From positions 1 through 64,000 of the forward strand of contig CALJKV010000124.1 in the NCBI GenBank assembly GCA_937974245.1: a stretch of DNA of 64,000 bases, given 5' to 3'. Origin of the DNA: an uncultured Chloroflexota bacterium (GTDB lineage: Bacteria; Chloroflexota; Anaerolineae; Aggregatilineales; Phototrophicaceae). The notes below the pieces were generated by a model. That model was given only the letters and a program-made list of their open reading frames with translations, did no database searches and was not told where the DNA came from. This document shows, piece by piece, positions 33,639 through 42,623 of the stretch. Numbering within the stretch: the stretch's first letter is position 1; every line of letters begins with the position of its first letter. The translations under genes were made by a program, and so were the position numbers.

Positions 33639-34274
33639 TTATAGCTGTGGTCTGAGGACGATCACCTGGGGCTGTTCCGGGAGCGATGAGGACGAGACTC
33701 TTAGGGTGTCCTCCTCCAGCACTTTGCTGACCCCCATCACTTTTAAGAAGCGGTCTACCGTCTCTAATTCCAGGTTGAGGCCGGGCAGAGCATAATGCAT
33801 GGGGACAATATAATGTGGCTCAATCAGCGCGACGACCTCCGCCGCCTGGCTGGCTCGTAGGCCATTGCCCCCGCCCACCGGGATGAGCAGCACGTTCACT
33901 TCGCCCAGCGCCTCGGTGGTGGACTGTGCCGGAATATGAGCCAGGTCGCCCAGGTGCAGCACGGTCAGATTGTCGTAATTGATGAGGTAGGTGACATTGT
34001 AGCGGGCCGTTTCTTCGCCAATGTAGTGCATCGCCATGCCGGTGATAAAGACATCTCCGATTTCATATTCCCCAGCGCCGCCCAGAACGTGGGGATCGCC
34101 CTTAACTGCCTGTACGTTGTTATGACCGGGTTCGTCATGGCTGACGGTGACAATATCCCCCTTGAGTTTGAGGGGGGGCAAGCCGATGTGGTCGCTATAC
34201 GGGTCGGTCACGACGGTGACGCGATTACGTTCAGTGATCCTGAAACAGCTATGCCCATACCATGTAATGTCCAA
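33639..34274 (-). CDS. MBL-fold metal-dependent hydrolase
   Basis: The 211-residue protein is a short metallo-beta-lactamase-fold protein of the UPF0173-like type: ITWYGHSCFRI at the start, then TDPYSD, SHDEPGHNN in place of the HxHxDH motif, GEYEIGDVFITG, LHLGDLAH and the last His in PMHYALPG. The altered metal motif is normal for this subgroup. The substrate is unknown. The start is TTG 34274 with GAGGAA seven bases upstream. Confidence 0.88.
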   Translation of the reverse strand: MDITWYGHSCFRITERNRVTVVTDPYSDHIGLPPLKLKGDIVTVSHDEPGHNNVQAVKGDPHVLGGAGEYEIGDVFITGMAMHYIGEETARYNVTYLINYDNLTVLHLGDLAHIPAQSTTEALGEVNVLLIPVGGGNGLRASQAAEVVALIEPHYIVPMHYALPGLNLELETVDRFLKVMGVSKVLEEDTLRVSSSSLPEQPQVIVLRPQL

Positions 34275-34428
34275 GTTGGCGTTCCTCGCAAGTTGTTCTT
34301 ATTTAGATTGTGTGAAAACCACGCTATAGTCTGGCTATGTCGGCGGCGAAACAGAACACGCATCGCCACCTTGATACCATTAATGATACTCGAAACACGG
34401 CCTTTTCTCAAGGTGAGGGGGTACTGAA

Positions 34429-35196
34429 GTGGAAAATATGTTCGATTGGTCACACTGGCGTATGACAACCATAGGCGCGGCCAGCGCCGCCCCCCAGGAT
34501 GCCCGCCTCGCACTGACGGTCAACCCGACACCGGAGGCAGACTACAGTGATGCACAGATCGCCGATTATACGTCTCGCCATGATTTTCACTGGAAGCCAC
34601 CGCTGCGGCTGACAGTGACGGCGCGTATGGATCGCCCGGCGGACGCTGTGCGCGGCACGGCGGGATTCGGCTTCTGGAATCACCCGTTCGTGCCGGGGCA
34701 GCGCGGTTTTCGATTACCACAGGCGGTATGGTTCTTTTTTTCTTCGCCCCCCAGCAATATGCGACTGGCAGCAGGTGTGCCTGGGCCGGGTTGGAAGGCG
34801 GCAACAATCGACGCGAGTCGTCTTGCGTTCTGGCTGCTGCTGCCGGCTGCGCCGCCAGGCCTGCTTCTGATGCGGATTCCGGCATTATACCGGTGGCTGT
34901 GGCCGGTGGGGCAGTGGGCGTTAGGGGTGAGTGAAATGCCCCTTGATCCTCACTTGCTGGCGGAAGATCATACTTATACGCTGGATTGGCGTCGTGACGG
35001 TGCGGTATTTGGGATGGATGGGGAAAAAGTGCACGAAACGCCATTCGCTCCGCGCGGCCCGCTGGGGTTCATCGCCTGGATAGATAACCAGTATGCGATT
35101 GTGACTCCCCAGGGACACTTTGGTTTCGGTCTGCTACCGGTAGACCAGCCGCAATCGCTGATTCTGAGCCGGGTAGACATTCAAGCTATTTCTTGA
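34429..35196 (+). CDS. Hypothetical protein, possible jelly-roll/concanavalin-like fold
   Basis: No certain family is found. The 255-residue sequence alternates beta strands and includes RLTVTARMDRPADAVRGTAG, GFWNHPF, a Pro/Leu-rich hydrophobic middle (residues 135-165) and a C-terminal part (TYTLDWRRDGAVFGMDGEKV, GPLGFIAWIDNQYA) that strongly resembles the strand pattern of glycoside hydrolase 16/LamG-type beta-sandwiches. No catalytic ExDxxE motif is seen. GTG 34429 with GAGGGGG upstream is the likely start. Confidence 0.75.
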   Translation: MENMFDWSHWRMTTIGAASAAPQDARLALTVNPTPEADYSDAQIADYTSRHDFHWKPPLRLTVTARMDRPADAVRGTAGFGFWNHPFVPGQRGFRLPQAVWFFFSSPPSNMRLAAGVPGPGWKAATIDASRLAFWLLLPAAPPGLLLMRIPALYRWLWPVGQWALGVSEMPLDPHLLAEDHTYTLDWRRDGAVFGMDGEKVHETPFAPRGPLGFIAWIDNQYAIVTPQGHFGFGLLPVDQPQSLILSRVDIQAIS

Positions 35197-35199
35197 CGT

Positions 35200-35604
35200 T
35201 TATGCAAGATTTTCCAGCAACCAGGAGATGGCTGCCGCCTGTACCGTGAAGACGCGGCGCTGGCGGTAACTGTTCCCGGCGGCACGCATCCCGGCGGACA
35301 TGATTTCAGCGGCCAGTCGGCTGCCAATCAACAGGGCTAACCGGCCTGGCAGTTCCGGTCGCAGCTTGGAAATCGCGTAGGAACGACGCAGGGCGTAGGT
35401 GCTGGGAAGGTTGCCGCCCATGCGAATATCCAGCAGCAGCCGCCAGGGTTTATCGTCCGGCCAGTTGAGCAGAGCCTCGCTCAGGTCATCTCCCCAGGTG
35501 TTTACCGTCACCGGGGTCAGGTTTTCAAAACGATAGCACAGGATTTTTCCGTTATGCAGCCATTCTTTAGAATATTTCGGTATTCCCCTCGCAACCTCTT
35601 CCAT
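35200..35604 (-). CDS. Hypothetical protein
   Basis: This 134-residue soluble protein is of unknown family. It has strand-helix alternation (KILCYRFENLTPVTVNTWGD, then WRLLLDIRMGGN, then GRLALLIGS), a pattern like STAS/SpoIIAA-type folds, but the similarity is too weak to name. It converges with the 34429 gene, their ends three bases apart. Confidence 0.7.
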   Translation of the reverse strand: MEEVARGIPKYSKEWLHNGKILCYRFENLTPVTVNTWGDDLSEALLNWPDDKPWRLLLDIRMGGNLPSTYALRRSYAISKLRPELPGRLALLIGSRLAAEIMSAGMRAAGNSYRQRRVFTVQAAAISWLLENLA

Positions 35605-35801
35605 AAAATGCCCCCACCCTCCAGCTTACGCTTATTATATACCGAAAATACTAATCCAACTGTGTTATTGCAGTAAATTCTGTAGTACAGCAGGTATATT
35701 CAGGCCGCAAAGCACGTCCCATGACACCGGGAATGGTTGAATGCGGTGAAGTGTGTCACAATTGAGGCGGTTTAACGATGTGCTTCAGGGAGATGTGATC
35801 T

Positions 35802-36275
35802 TTGAGCGGACTCTGGCGGGGGATAATCGCAACGCGCTACCTGAAACGACTGCTGGGGACAGCCGTCCTGCTTGTCCTGGTGACCGGGGTGGTGCTGGTT
35901 GGTTTCCTGGCGAACTGGAAATTTACAGTAGATGATGGTCTGGCCGCGTTGGGTGCAGAACTGCCGGACAGCGCGGCGGATGTTCAGTTTGCGACTCAGG
36001 CCAAACCGACCCGCATCTTCTGGTTGCGTTTCAGCCTCGAATCAGAAAATGCAGCGACAGCATTCTGGGAACGGGCAGGGATTGTTACGCCACAGGACGG
36101 TTTTACACCGTTTCCCCAGCCAAACCCTTACGAAGCTGAATTAAACTGGTGGCAGCCTTTCGTGACTGCCTACAGCGGCAGTTATACCAACACCGGCTCG
36201 TATATTATTGAAGCGCTGGTTGATCGTTCTGCCGCGACAGGGGTTATCGTATATCTGCGGGCCTATGCGCTGTGA
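35802..36275 (+). CDS. Hypothetical single-pass membrane protein
   Basis: This 157-residue protein has one membrane anchor (LLGTAVLLVLVTGVVLVGFLA) and an external domain of about 115 residues with no Cys. The family is not known. The TTG start at 35802 is supported by AGGGAG upstream; no better start exists. It converges with the UPF0316 gene two bases away. Confidence 0.65.
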   Translation: MSGLWRGIIATRYLKRLLGTAVLLVLVTGVVLVGFLANWKFTVDDGLAALGAELPDSAADVQFATQAKPTRIFWLRFSLESENAATAFWERAGIVTPQDGFTPFPQPNPYEAELNWWQPFVTAYSGSYTNTGSYIIEALVDRSAATGVIVYLRAYAL

Positions 36276-36277
36276 TG

Positions 36278-36817
36278 TCAGCGGCGCTGCCCATGTGCAT
36301 TCCGCACCCAGCCATGCTGGATAGCCCGCGCTTCCTCAACCGAGATAAAGGCCTCTGGCTCAACTTCACGGACAGCCTTCATCATGTCACCCACTTCGCG
36401 CCGGATCAACACACAACGGAGTAAGGTGACCGTCCCATCGCGGCCTTCGCCAAATGTTTCGGTCACGCCGAATCCGGCTTCGCGCAGCGCCAGCGCAATC
36501 TCATGCCCTTTGGTGCCACTGATGACAGTGGCTGTTACATAGCTGGTGATAAACCGGGCTTCAATCGCCATTCCCACGTAACTGCCCACTGCGAATCCGC
36601 CGCAATAGGCCATCAGGTTGAGGATGTTGGACAGGTCTTTGACGACATTGGCGATGACCACCGCGAAGATGAGTGCCTCAATAAACGCCAGCACTGCCGC
36701 CAGGAAACGCTGCTGGCGGGTGATGATGACAATCCTGACTGTCCCCATCGCGTTGTTCAAGACACGCAGGGCGAAAATCCCCAACGCTAAGAGAATGCCA
36801 TCCAGTGTAATGACCAT
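36278..36817 (-). CDS. UPF0316 (DUF5698/DUF2179) membrane protein
   Basis: The 179-residue protein has three N-terminal membrane segments (GILLALGIFALRVLNNAMGT; FLAAVLAFIEALIFAVVIAN; LMAYCGGFAVGSYVGMAIEA), then a soluble DUF2179 domain from about residue 110 (GFGVTETFGEGRDGTVTLLR). This matches the UPF0316 family, of unknown function. GGAGAGGA upstream supports the ATG at 36817. Confidence 0.88.
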   Translation of the reverse strand: MVITLDGILLALGIFALRVLNNAMGTVRIVIITRQQRFLAAVLAFIEALIFAVVIANVVKDLSNILNLMAYCGGFAVGSYVGMAIEARFITSYVTATVISGTKGHEIALALREAGFGVTETFGEGRDGTVTLLRCVLIRREVGDMMKAVREVEPEAFISVEEARAIQHGWVRNAHGQRR

Positions 36818-36892
36818 GTTTGAGTCCTCTCCGCAAGGTTACAGGGTAAAGTGTGTCGCGCCGCTAGAAGGTCCAGTGGTGAACTACTGAGC

Positions 36893-37639
36893 TTATGGTG
36901 TTTGTGGCTGCCGCCTGAGAACGTAGTTACGGGTGAACCAGGTGCGGGCATCCTTATCTTCATACGGAATCTTCAGTTCGTTGAGCCACAATTCATAATC
37001 AAGCCAGCGCTGCATGTGTGCTTCTTTATGAGCGTCCGGCACATGTTTGTGAATGCCCTTCATACGGGTATTAAAGGATTTTACCTCTGTGATGAATAGT
37101 CCGGCACGGTCCAGCATCAACCGAAAATCGGCTTCGGGCACGAACCGCTGGTAATAGCGTTCCATACCGAGGGGGGCAATCAGGGGGCCGATGATGTTTT
37201 TCGCGGCTTCTTTCAATGTGGCCGGGGCCATGAAATGCCCGGCATCATAGTTGATGAGGAAATAACTGTCATCGTGCATACAATTGACCACACTATCAAG
37301 GTACTTCTGGCGGCGGTAGACGTGCTCAAATACACTGAATGAGAGCACAATATCAAAGGGCTTATCTACCAACCGCCCCATCATATCATAAGCATAATCA
37401 TTGATAATGGTGGCCTTGAAACCCTTGAGGTTACGCTGCGCGACTGTACATGCAGCCGGGTTAGGTTCGATTCCCGTGTATTCTACCCCCGGATAGCGGC
37501 GAAGAAGTTCGATGAAATTGGCTGACCGACCACATCCAGCATCGAGGATGCGAATGGATTCCCCTTTTTGTTGAATGATCTGTTCGATCCAATTCAGACA
37601 ATAGAGTTTTGCCGTATTTCCACTGGTAAGCAGTGTCAT
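36893..37639 (-). CDS. Class I SAM-dependent methyltransferase
   Basis: This 248-residue protein has the SAM-binding motif I IRILDAGCGRSANF, motif II GIEPNPAACTVA and the central FDIVLSFSVFEHV segment. The C-terminal region (YYQRFVPEADFRLMLDRAGL) is typical of small-molecule or sugar methyltransferases. The substrate is unknown. It starts seven bases after the stop of the large kinase gene on the same strand, so the two are likely co-transcribed. Confidence 0.88.
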   Translation of the reverse strand: MTLLTSGNTAKLYCLNWIEQIIQQKGESIRILDAGCGRSANFIELLRRYPGVEYTGIEPNPAACTVAQRNLKGFKATIINDYAYDMMGRLVDKPFDIVLSFSVFEHVYRRQKYLDSVVNCMHDDSYFLINYDAGHFMAPATLKEAAKNIIGPLIAPLGMERYYQRFVPEADFRLMLDRAGLFITEVKSFNTRMKGIHKHVPDAHKEAHMQRWLDYELWLNELKIPYEDKDARTWFTRNYVLRRQPQTP

Positions 37640-37646
37640 ACGATGT

Positions 37647-40600
37647 TTATCCTCCGTGTGGGGTGGTATCGCGGATAATCAGATCGTCAAAGTCGGCAGT
37701 TGTGCCGCTTTCCACACCCAGCGCCAGTGTGCCGCCCAGCGTCTCGACGCCATCCAGCGCCAGCACAAAGTTACCGTTGGCGAAAAACGCCAACCGGTCT
37801 TTGTAGGTGATGACCGTCAGGTTGATCCATTCCGGCAGCGCACCGCTTTCCGACCCTGGCACCGGCCCCTCATAGTAAACGACCTGTTGGGTGGCGCTCA
37901 CATAATGCACGACGACATTGGTTGAACCATCGGCAAACCGTTGCAGCTCCAGCCGGTAGCCATGCACCTCCGCGCCGGTGACACTCAGCGTTGAGCGCAC
38001 GCCGAGCCAGGCTGTCCCCGCCCCGGCGGGGAAGCGCACGTCCGTGCGGACATAGAGATCGGTGGTGTCGCTGAAATTACGGGTATCCTGCCCCGCCCCG
38101 AACATGGCCGTGCCGATGTTGTCCCGGAACATGCGGAAGGTCATCCGCCCTTCATGGGTGATCCGCAGGAAGCGCTGGTGGTCGGCGGATGCGGCGTCAG
38201 TCAGGTACTGCCCCGGCGCGCCCAGGCCATCACGCCACCAGACATCGGTGCGGAACTCGTCCGAGAAATCTTCGGTCAGGTCGCTGCGGAGTTCCAGGAA
38301 GTCGCGCGCCAACACCTGACGCTGAAGTTCATAGGCGAAACGCGCCCCTTCATTCCGGCTGGCGGCGGCCTCGGTTATCAGGCAGTCATCCAGGTTGAGG
38401 ATGTCACCGCGTTGGGTGCGGAACACGATCGTCCCGGCGGACGGGGAATTGGGCAGCGATTCTTCAAAACGGCTGACACCATCGCGGTAGATTTCCAGCC
38501 GGTCACCAATAAATGAAATATTGACATCTTCCCAGCGGTTGCGGTTGTAGAAATTGGTAATCCGCCGGCTGGTGACGACACTCCCCGCCCCATCCAGGTG
38601 CGACAGCGTCAGATTCCCGGCGTCCATATCGAACAGGAGTGAACCCCCGGCATTCTTACGGATTTCAAGCTGGTAGCCGCCCTGTACCGACTGGATACGA
38701 CATGTCAGCGCCACATCACGGATAGGCTGCATAACCGGGTTGAATGTGACCTCATCGCGTATATCAATGTACTGGTTGCCGTTATTTTCGGTTCTGGTGG
38801 TCGTCAGCGTGGTGCTGGTGGTCTGCCAGGTACGCGGCAGGCTCGATACCTCAAAATGGTCGCTGGCGGCCTCGGCACGTTGCATGACGATGTTATCGAA
38901 GCGCACTTCACGGAAGGCGCTGTTGGTTTGTAGCAGGATTTGTCCCGCGCCCAACTGCGGCGAAATCGTGTCGTTGCCGGAAACGAGTAACTGCCGGTCA
39001 AGGTAGACGAAAATCCGATTACCTTCCACCCAGATTGTCAGGTCATACCACTGGTTAGCCTGGATAGGGGCACTGACCGCCCGCGTGACAAAGCGTTCTG
39101 TGCTGCTGTCGAAGATATTCGGTGTGGGGGCGTTGCGCTTGAGGCTCAACAGGCCGGGCAGCACCTCTACCACGTTATATCCACCGGGACAGCCATCACC
39201 GCCGCCACAGCGGAAGATCATCCGTGCCCCGCCTGACTGGGATGCCATGTTAAAACTGAAGCTAATCACGATGTCGCTGGCGGTTGATTCCAGCCATTCC
39301 GGTTGGCCGCGCCCCAGGATGACCAGCGGTTGATCCATTCGCGCCTGCCCGATCAGCACGTTTTCGCCACCTTCCGGCACAACCTGCCAGAATTCCGGGT
39401 CGAAGTCCCAGTCATTGACCGGGCTGCCACTCTCGAAATCCGCCACATACGGCAGCCGCCCGGCGGGAATCGTTGTGGGCGAGGGTATCAGCGTGGGGGT
39501 GAGAGCAAATGTCGCGGTGGGCGAGGGGGTGTTGGTCGGCGTACTGCTCGGCGTGTTGGTGGCCGTCGGGGTATCCGAAGGGGTGCTGGTGGCCGTTGCT
39601 GTCGGTGTGCTGGTGGCCGTCGGCGTATTCGATGGTGTGCTGGTCGGCGTACTGGTCGTGGTATAGGTTGCGGTCGCGGTCGCCGTTGCTGTGTTGGTAG
39701 GGATAGGCGTTCTGGATGGCGTATTTGTTGGTGCCAGCGCCACAGGGACATCACGCAAGTTGCCGAACGCCGCCGCCGAAGCCGAAGATGCCGCCAGCCA
39801 CCCGACCATACCATCGGGCATAATCACCTGGAACCAACCGCCATCCTCGCTGATACCGATCAGGATCAGTTCCTCATCCGCGCTCACATTGCCCAGGACG
39901 GCAAACTGTGTCCCTGGCCCGGTTCGAACGACCACGCTCCGCAGCGCCTGAACAACGGGAGTCGCCGGAGTCGGTGTATTGGTGGCGGTCGGTGTATTGG
40001 TGAACGTCGGCGTTGGTGTGTTGGAGGGTGTATTCGTGGCTGTGGGCGTAGTGGTAGGCGTATTCGTTTTTGTGGGCGTGGGCGTATCCGTATCGGTGGG
40101 TGTGGCTGTCGCTGTTAGAGTGGGCGCGGTGGTGTCGGTGACTACCGGCGCGTTCGTATCCGCTGCGGTGCGGGTTGCCCCGGCCTGGGTAGGGCGGTCA
40201 GAGGGGACTATCCCCGGCTCTGCTGTATGAGTCTGTAAAAGACCGATTGCGATCGCTGTTTCCGTCATATCAGCGTCATTCCCGCCGCCGCTGAGTGCCA
40301 GGAGCGCCACGACCGCGATAATCACGACCGCACCAATGCCTAACAACCAGATGGGCAGGCGAACGCCTTGCCGGATCGGGGATGCCGGTTCGGAAATCCC
40401 CGGCGCTGGCACCGGGCTGCTGGGGGTGCGCATGGTCGGCGTGTCGTCGTCGGCATCAGGTTTGCGGCTACCGCGTTCGGCGGCGAACTTCGCCATCGTT
40501 GCGTTAATTTCGTCCTTGTTTTCCTCACGTTTTTCCACCAGGACGTTAATGGTTTGCTGGGCTGCCTGTCGCAGCATGGTTGGCGTGGTATTGACATCTG

Positions 40601-41411
40601 CGTTCAGCGCGGTTGCCAGGGCGCTGGCGAATGCCGCCGCCGATTGGTAACGGTCAGTCGGACTTTTGGCGAGCGACTTCGCCAGTACCGCATCTACTTC
40701 AGAGGAAACGGTAGGGTCTACTTCGGAGGCGGTAGGGATCGGCTCGTTAAGGTGTTTGAGAATCACCGCCATCGGGGTATCGGCGCTGTAGGGCAGGCGC
40801 CCGGTAATCATCTCAAAGACCATCACGCCCAGCGAGTAAATGTCCGCTCGGCCATCCACATCGCCACCGATGCCTTGTTCCGGGGACATATACCCCGGCG
40901 TGCCGACAGTGTATCCGGTCTGGGTTAACCCCTGGCCGCCTTCTGTCATGCGGGCGATACCGAAGTCGGTCAGGAAGACGTTGCCATCAGCATCAATCAT
41001 GATATTCGAGGGCTTGATGTCGCGATGGACGACGTTCTGGCGGTGGGCATAGTCCAGCGCGGCAGCGATTTGCCGCACCATATAGGCTACCTCATCGGAC
41101 GGCAGTTTGCCCCGTTCCAGCACGTCTTTGAGCGTGCCGCTTTCGAGGTAGCGCATGACAATATAGGGCGGGTCATGCGCCCCGTCGTAATCGTATATCG
41201 GGAGTAAATGAGGATGTTCCAGACGGGCGACCAAGCGGGCTTCTCGCTGGAAGCGTTCGAGTCCCTGTTGATCGGCGGCAATCGAGCGGTGGATAACCTT
41301 GACGGCTACATACCGCCCCACATTGGGCTGGTAGGCACGAAAAACCGTCGCCATACCCCCCTTGCCGACTTCTTCGATGAGTTCGTATGCGCCAAGCCGG
41401 GTACCGATCAT
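37647..41411 (-). CDS. Receptor-like Ser/Thr protein kinase with SH3b and LamG-like modules
   Basis: This 1254-residue protein has an N-terminal PknB-type kinase (residues 10-270; glycine loop VGKGGMATVF, Lys38, catalytic HRDIKPSN with Asp131, DFG at 149-151). A linker and one membrane segment (about 354-375) follow, then a Pro/Thr repeat linker, an SH3b-like module (VRTGPGTQFAVLGNVSADEE, near 490-545), a second Pro/Thr linker and three beta-sandwich modules (about 650-835, 845-1010, 1045-1250). Each sandwich has the VxLDRQLLV or LEIYRDGVSR pattern of concanavalin-like sensor domains. It would sense cell-wall or glycan ligands outside and phosphorylate inside targets. Confidence 0.9.
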   Translation of the reverse strand: MIGTRLGAYELIEEVGKGGMATVFRAYQPNVGRYVAVKVIHRSIAADQQGLERFQREARLVARLEHPHLLPIYDYDGAHDPPYIVMRYLESGTLKDVLERGKLPSDEVAYMVRQIAAALDYAHRQNVVHRDIKPSNIMIDADGNVFLTDFGIARMTEGGQGLTQTGYTVGTPGYMSPEQGIGGDVDGRADIYSLGVMVFEMITGRLPYSADTPMAVILKHLNEPIPTASEVDPTVSSEVDAVLAKSLAKSPTDRYQSAAAFASALATALNADVNTTPTMLRQAAQQTINVLVEKREENKDEINATMAKFAAERGSRKPDADDDTPTMRTPSSPVPAPGISEPASPIRQGVRLPIWLLGIGAVVIIAVVALLALSGGGNDADMTETAIAIGLLQTHTAEPGIVPSDRPTQAGATRTAADTNAPVVTDTTAPTLTATATPTDTDTPTPTKTNTPTTTPTATNTPSNTPTPTFTNTPTATNTPTPATPVVQALRSVVVRTGPGTQFAVLGNVSADEELILIGISEDGGWFQVIMPDGMVGWLAASSASAAAFGNLRDVPVALAPTNTPSRTPIPTNTATATATATYTTTSTPTSTPSNTPTATSTPTATATSTPSDTPTATNTPSSTPTNTPSPTATFALTPTLIPSPTTIPAGRLPYVADFESGSPVNDWDFDPEFWQVVPEGGENVLIGQARMDQPLVILGRGQPEWLESTASDIVISFSFNMASQSGGARMIFRCGGGDGCPGGYNVVEVLPGLLSLKRNAPTPNIFDSSTERFVTRAVSAPIQANQWYDLTIWVEGNRIFVYLDRQLLVSGNDTISPQLGAGQILLQTNSAFREVRFDNIVMQRAEAASDHFEVSSLPRTWQTTSTTLTTTRTENNGNQYIDIRDEVTFNPVMQPIRDVALTCRIQSVQGGYQLEIRKNAGGSLLFDMDAGNLTLSHLDGAGSVVTSRRITNFYNRNRWEDVNISFIGDRLEIYRDGVSRFEESLPNSPSAGTIVFRTQRGDILNLDDCLITEAAASRNEGARFAYELQRQVLARDFLELRSDLTEDFSDEFRTDVWWRDGLGAPGQYLTDAASADHQRFLRITHEGRMTFRMFRDNIGTAMFGAGQDTRNFSDTTDLYVRTDVRFPAGAGTAWLGVRSTLSVTGAEVHGYRLELQRFADGSTNVVVHYVSATQQVVYYEGPVPGSESGALPEWINLTVITYKDRLAFFANGNFVLALDGVETLGGTLALGVESGTTADFDDLIIRDTTPHGG

Positions 41412-41596
41412 GAAATAATAACCTTAGTGTGGCAACGTTATATCATGAACATTTTAACATACCGCGCTGGACTGCGCACCTTGATTCCGTGATTTGTTGG
41501 TGACTTGTGGTCAATTAGTTTCAGCCTGCGCTCCACGCTCAGTGTTGAAGGCGGTGAAGTGCAGGCTGAAGTAGGAAGGAAACCAGCAGCGAACGG

Positions 41597-42499
41597 CTAT
41601 TTCAAAGCACAACCGGCGTCAAAACGCAGCACCATTGTTCCCACGATGTTAAAGGTGTAGCCGTCTTCATCATAGTCTATGATGGCGACAGCTTCCTCAG
41701 GTGCGCCTTCAGCCAGTGCCGTTTCCCACAACTGCGTGAAGGTGCATTCCGGCAGTGGCACAATCTCGCCAAAAGGATTGGTGGTGGGGCTGTCCACCTC
41801 TTTAATCATGCCCTGGTTGGTGTAGTTATAGGTAGCGTTAAAACCGCCGCCCGTCTGTGTGACATGGCGCACCGCACCGGGACGGTAGGCCTCAATGGTA
41901 ATCGGCTCATACCAAGGGCCAGCCGTTGAACCGCCTGCGCCGACAGGAGGAGCATCCGCCGGACGAGGTACCTCGCGCAGAAATACGAATTCAACATAGG
42001 GTGAAGGGGTGTAAGTGGCTGTTAAATCCAATGTGCCATCCGAGCGCACGTAATTGGCGTGGATTCCCGCAAGTTGTGCATCTTCCCCGGCAAATGCCAT
42101 TACCTCTGTGAGCGCTGCTAATGGATCGTAGCGGCTGGCGTCCCCGGCAATGACGCGCGATTCCGGCCCCAGGTTGGTGGCTGTACCGATCAGGCCGCCG
42201 ATACCGCCCAGGTCGCCCAGAGCGCCGGATACGGATGTCAGGATTACCGCCACCAGGATCAACGGCAGGCCAACAGAAAACACAATAATCAACAGAATGC
42301 ATCCTAAACCGCGTTTTCGGGGTTGCTGGAAGGTCAGAACCGGTTGCCCGGTCGGGAAGGCAACATAACCGGGCTGCTGTGGATTAAAACCGACCTGCTG
42401 GGGTGGTTGAGGCGGACTGAGGGGCTGTCCCTGGTTCATCTGTTGGGCGAGGAAATCATCAGACTTGCTGGAGTCATCATCTTGCTTATCCCATGCCAT
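41597..42499 (-). CDS. Membrane-anchored hypothetical protein
   Basis: The 300-residue protein has a Gln/Pro-rich cytosolic N-terminus (residues 1-65), one membrane segment (LGCILLIIVFSVGLPLILVAVILTSV region) and an external domain of about 200 residues with beta strands (GTLDLTATYTP, FVFLREVP). No family is recognised. The ATG at 42499 has AGGAGG five bases upstream; the upstream 100 codons of open frame are non-coding in character. An inverted repeat TTCAGCCTGC/GCAGGCTGAA at 41520-41570 may terminate it. Confidence 0.75.
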   Translation of the reverse strand: MAWDKQDDDSSKSDDFLAQQMNQGQPLSPPQPPQQVGFNPQQPGYVAFPTGQPVLTFQQPRKRGLGCILLIIVFSVGLPLILVAVILTSVSGALGDLGGIGGLIGTATNLGPESRVIAGDASRYDPLAALTEVMAFAGEDAQLAGIHANYVRSDGTLDLTATYTPSPYVEFVFLREVPRPADAPPVGAGGSTAGPWYEPITIEAYRPGAVRHVTQTGGGFNATYNYTNQGMIKEVDSPTTNPFGEIVPLPECTFTQLWETALAEGAPEEAVAIIDYDEDGYTFNIVGTMVLRFDAGCALK

Positions 42500-42623
42500 A
42501 ACGACCTCCTGATGGATGCGAGAACGGTAACATAGGAGTCTAGCAGAGTTTATCCCAAACGAGAAGCAGTCGGGTGATCTGCGAGGTGCATCAAATGAGT
42601 ATGCCTGGGGAGTGCGCAGCCGC

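Noticed and set aside
39480..40150. Plus-strand frames rich in Val/Gly over a repeated stretch
   Set aside because: They are antisense to the Pro/Thr repeat linkers of the receptor kinase gene.
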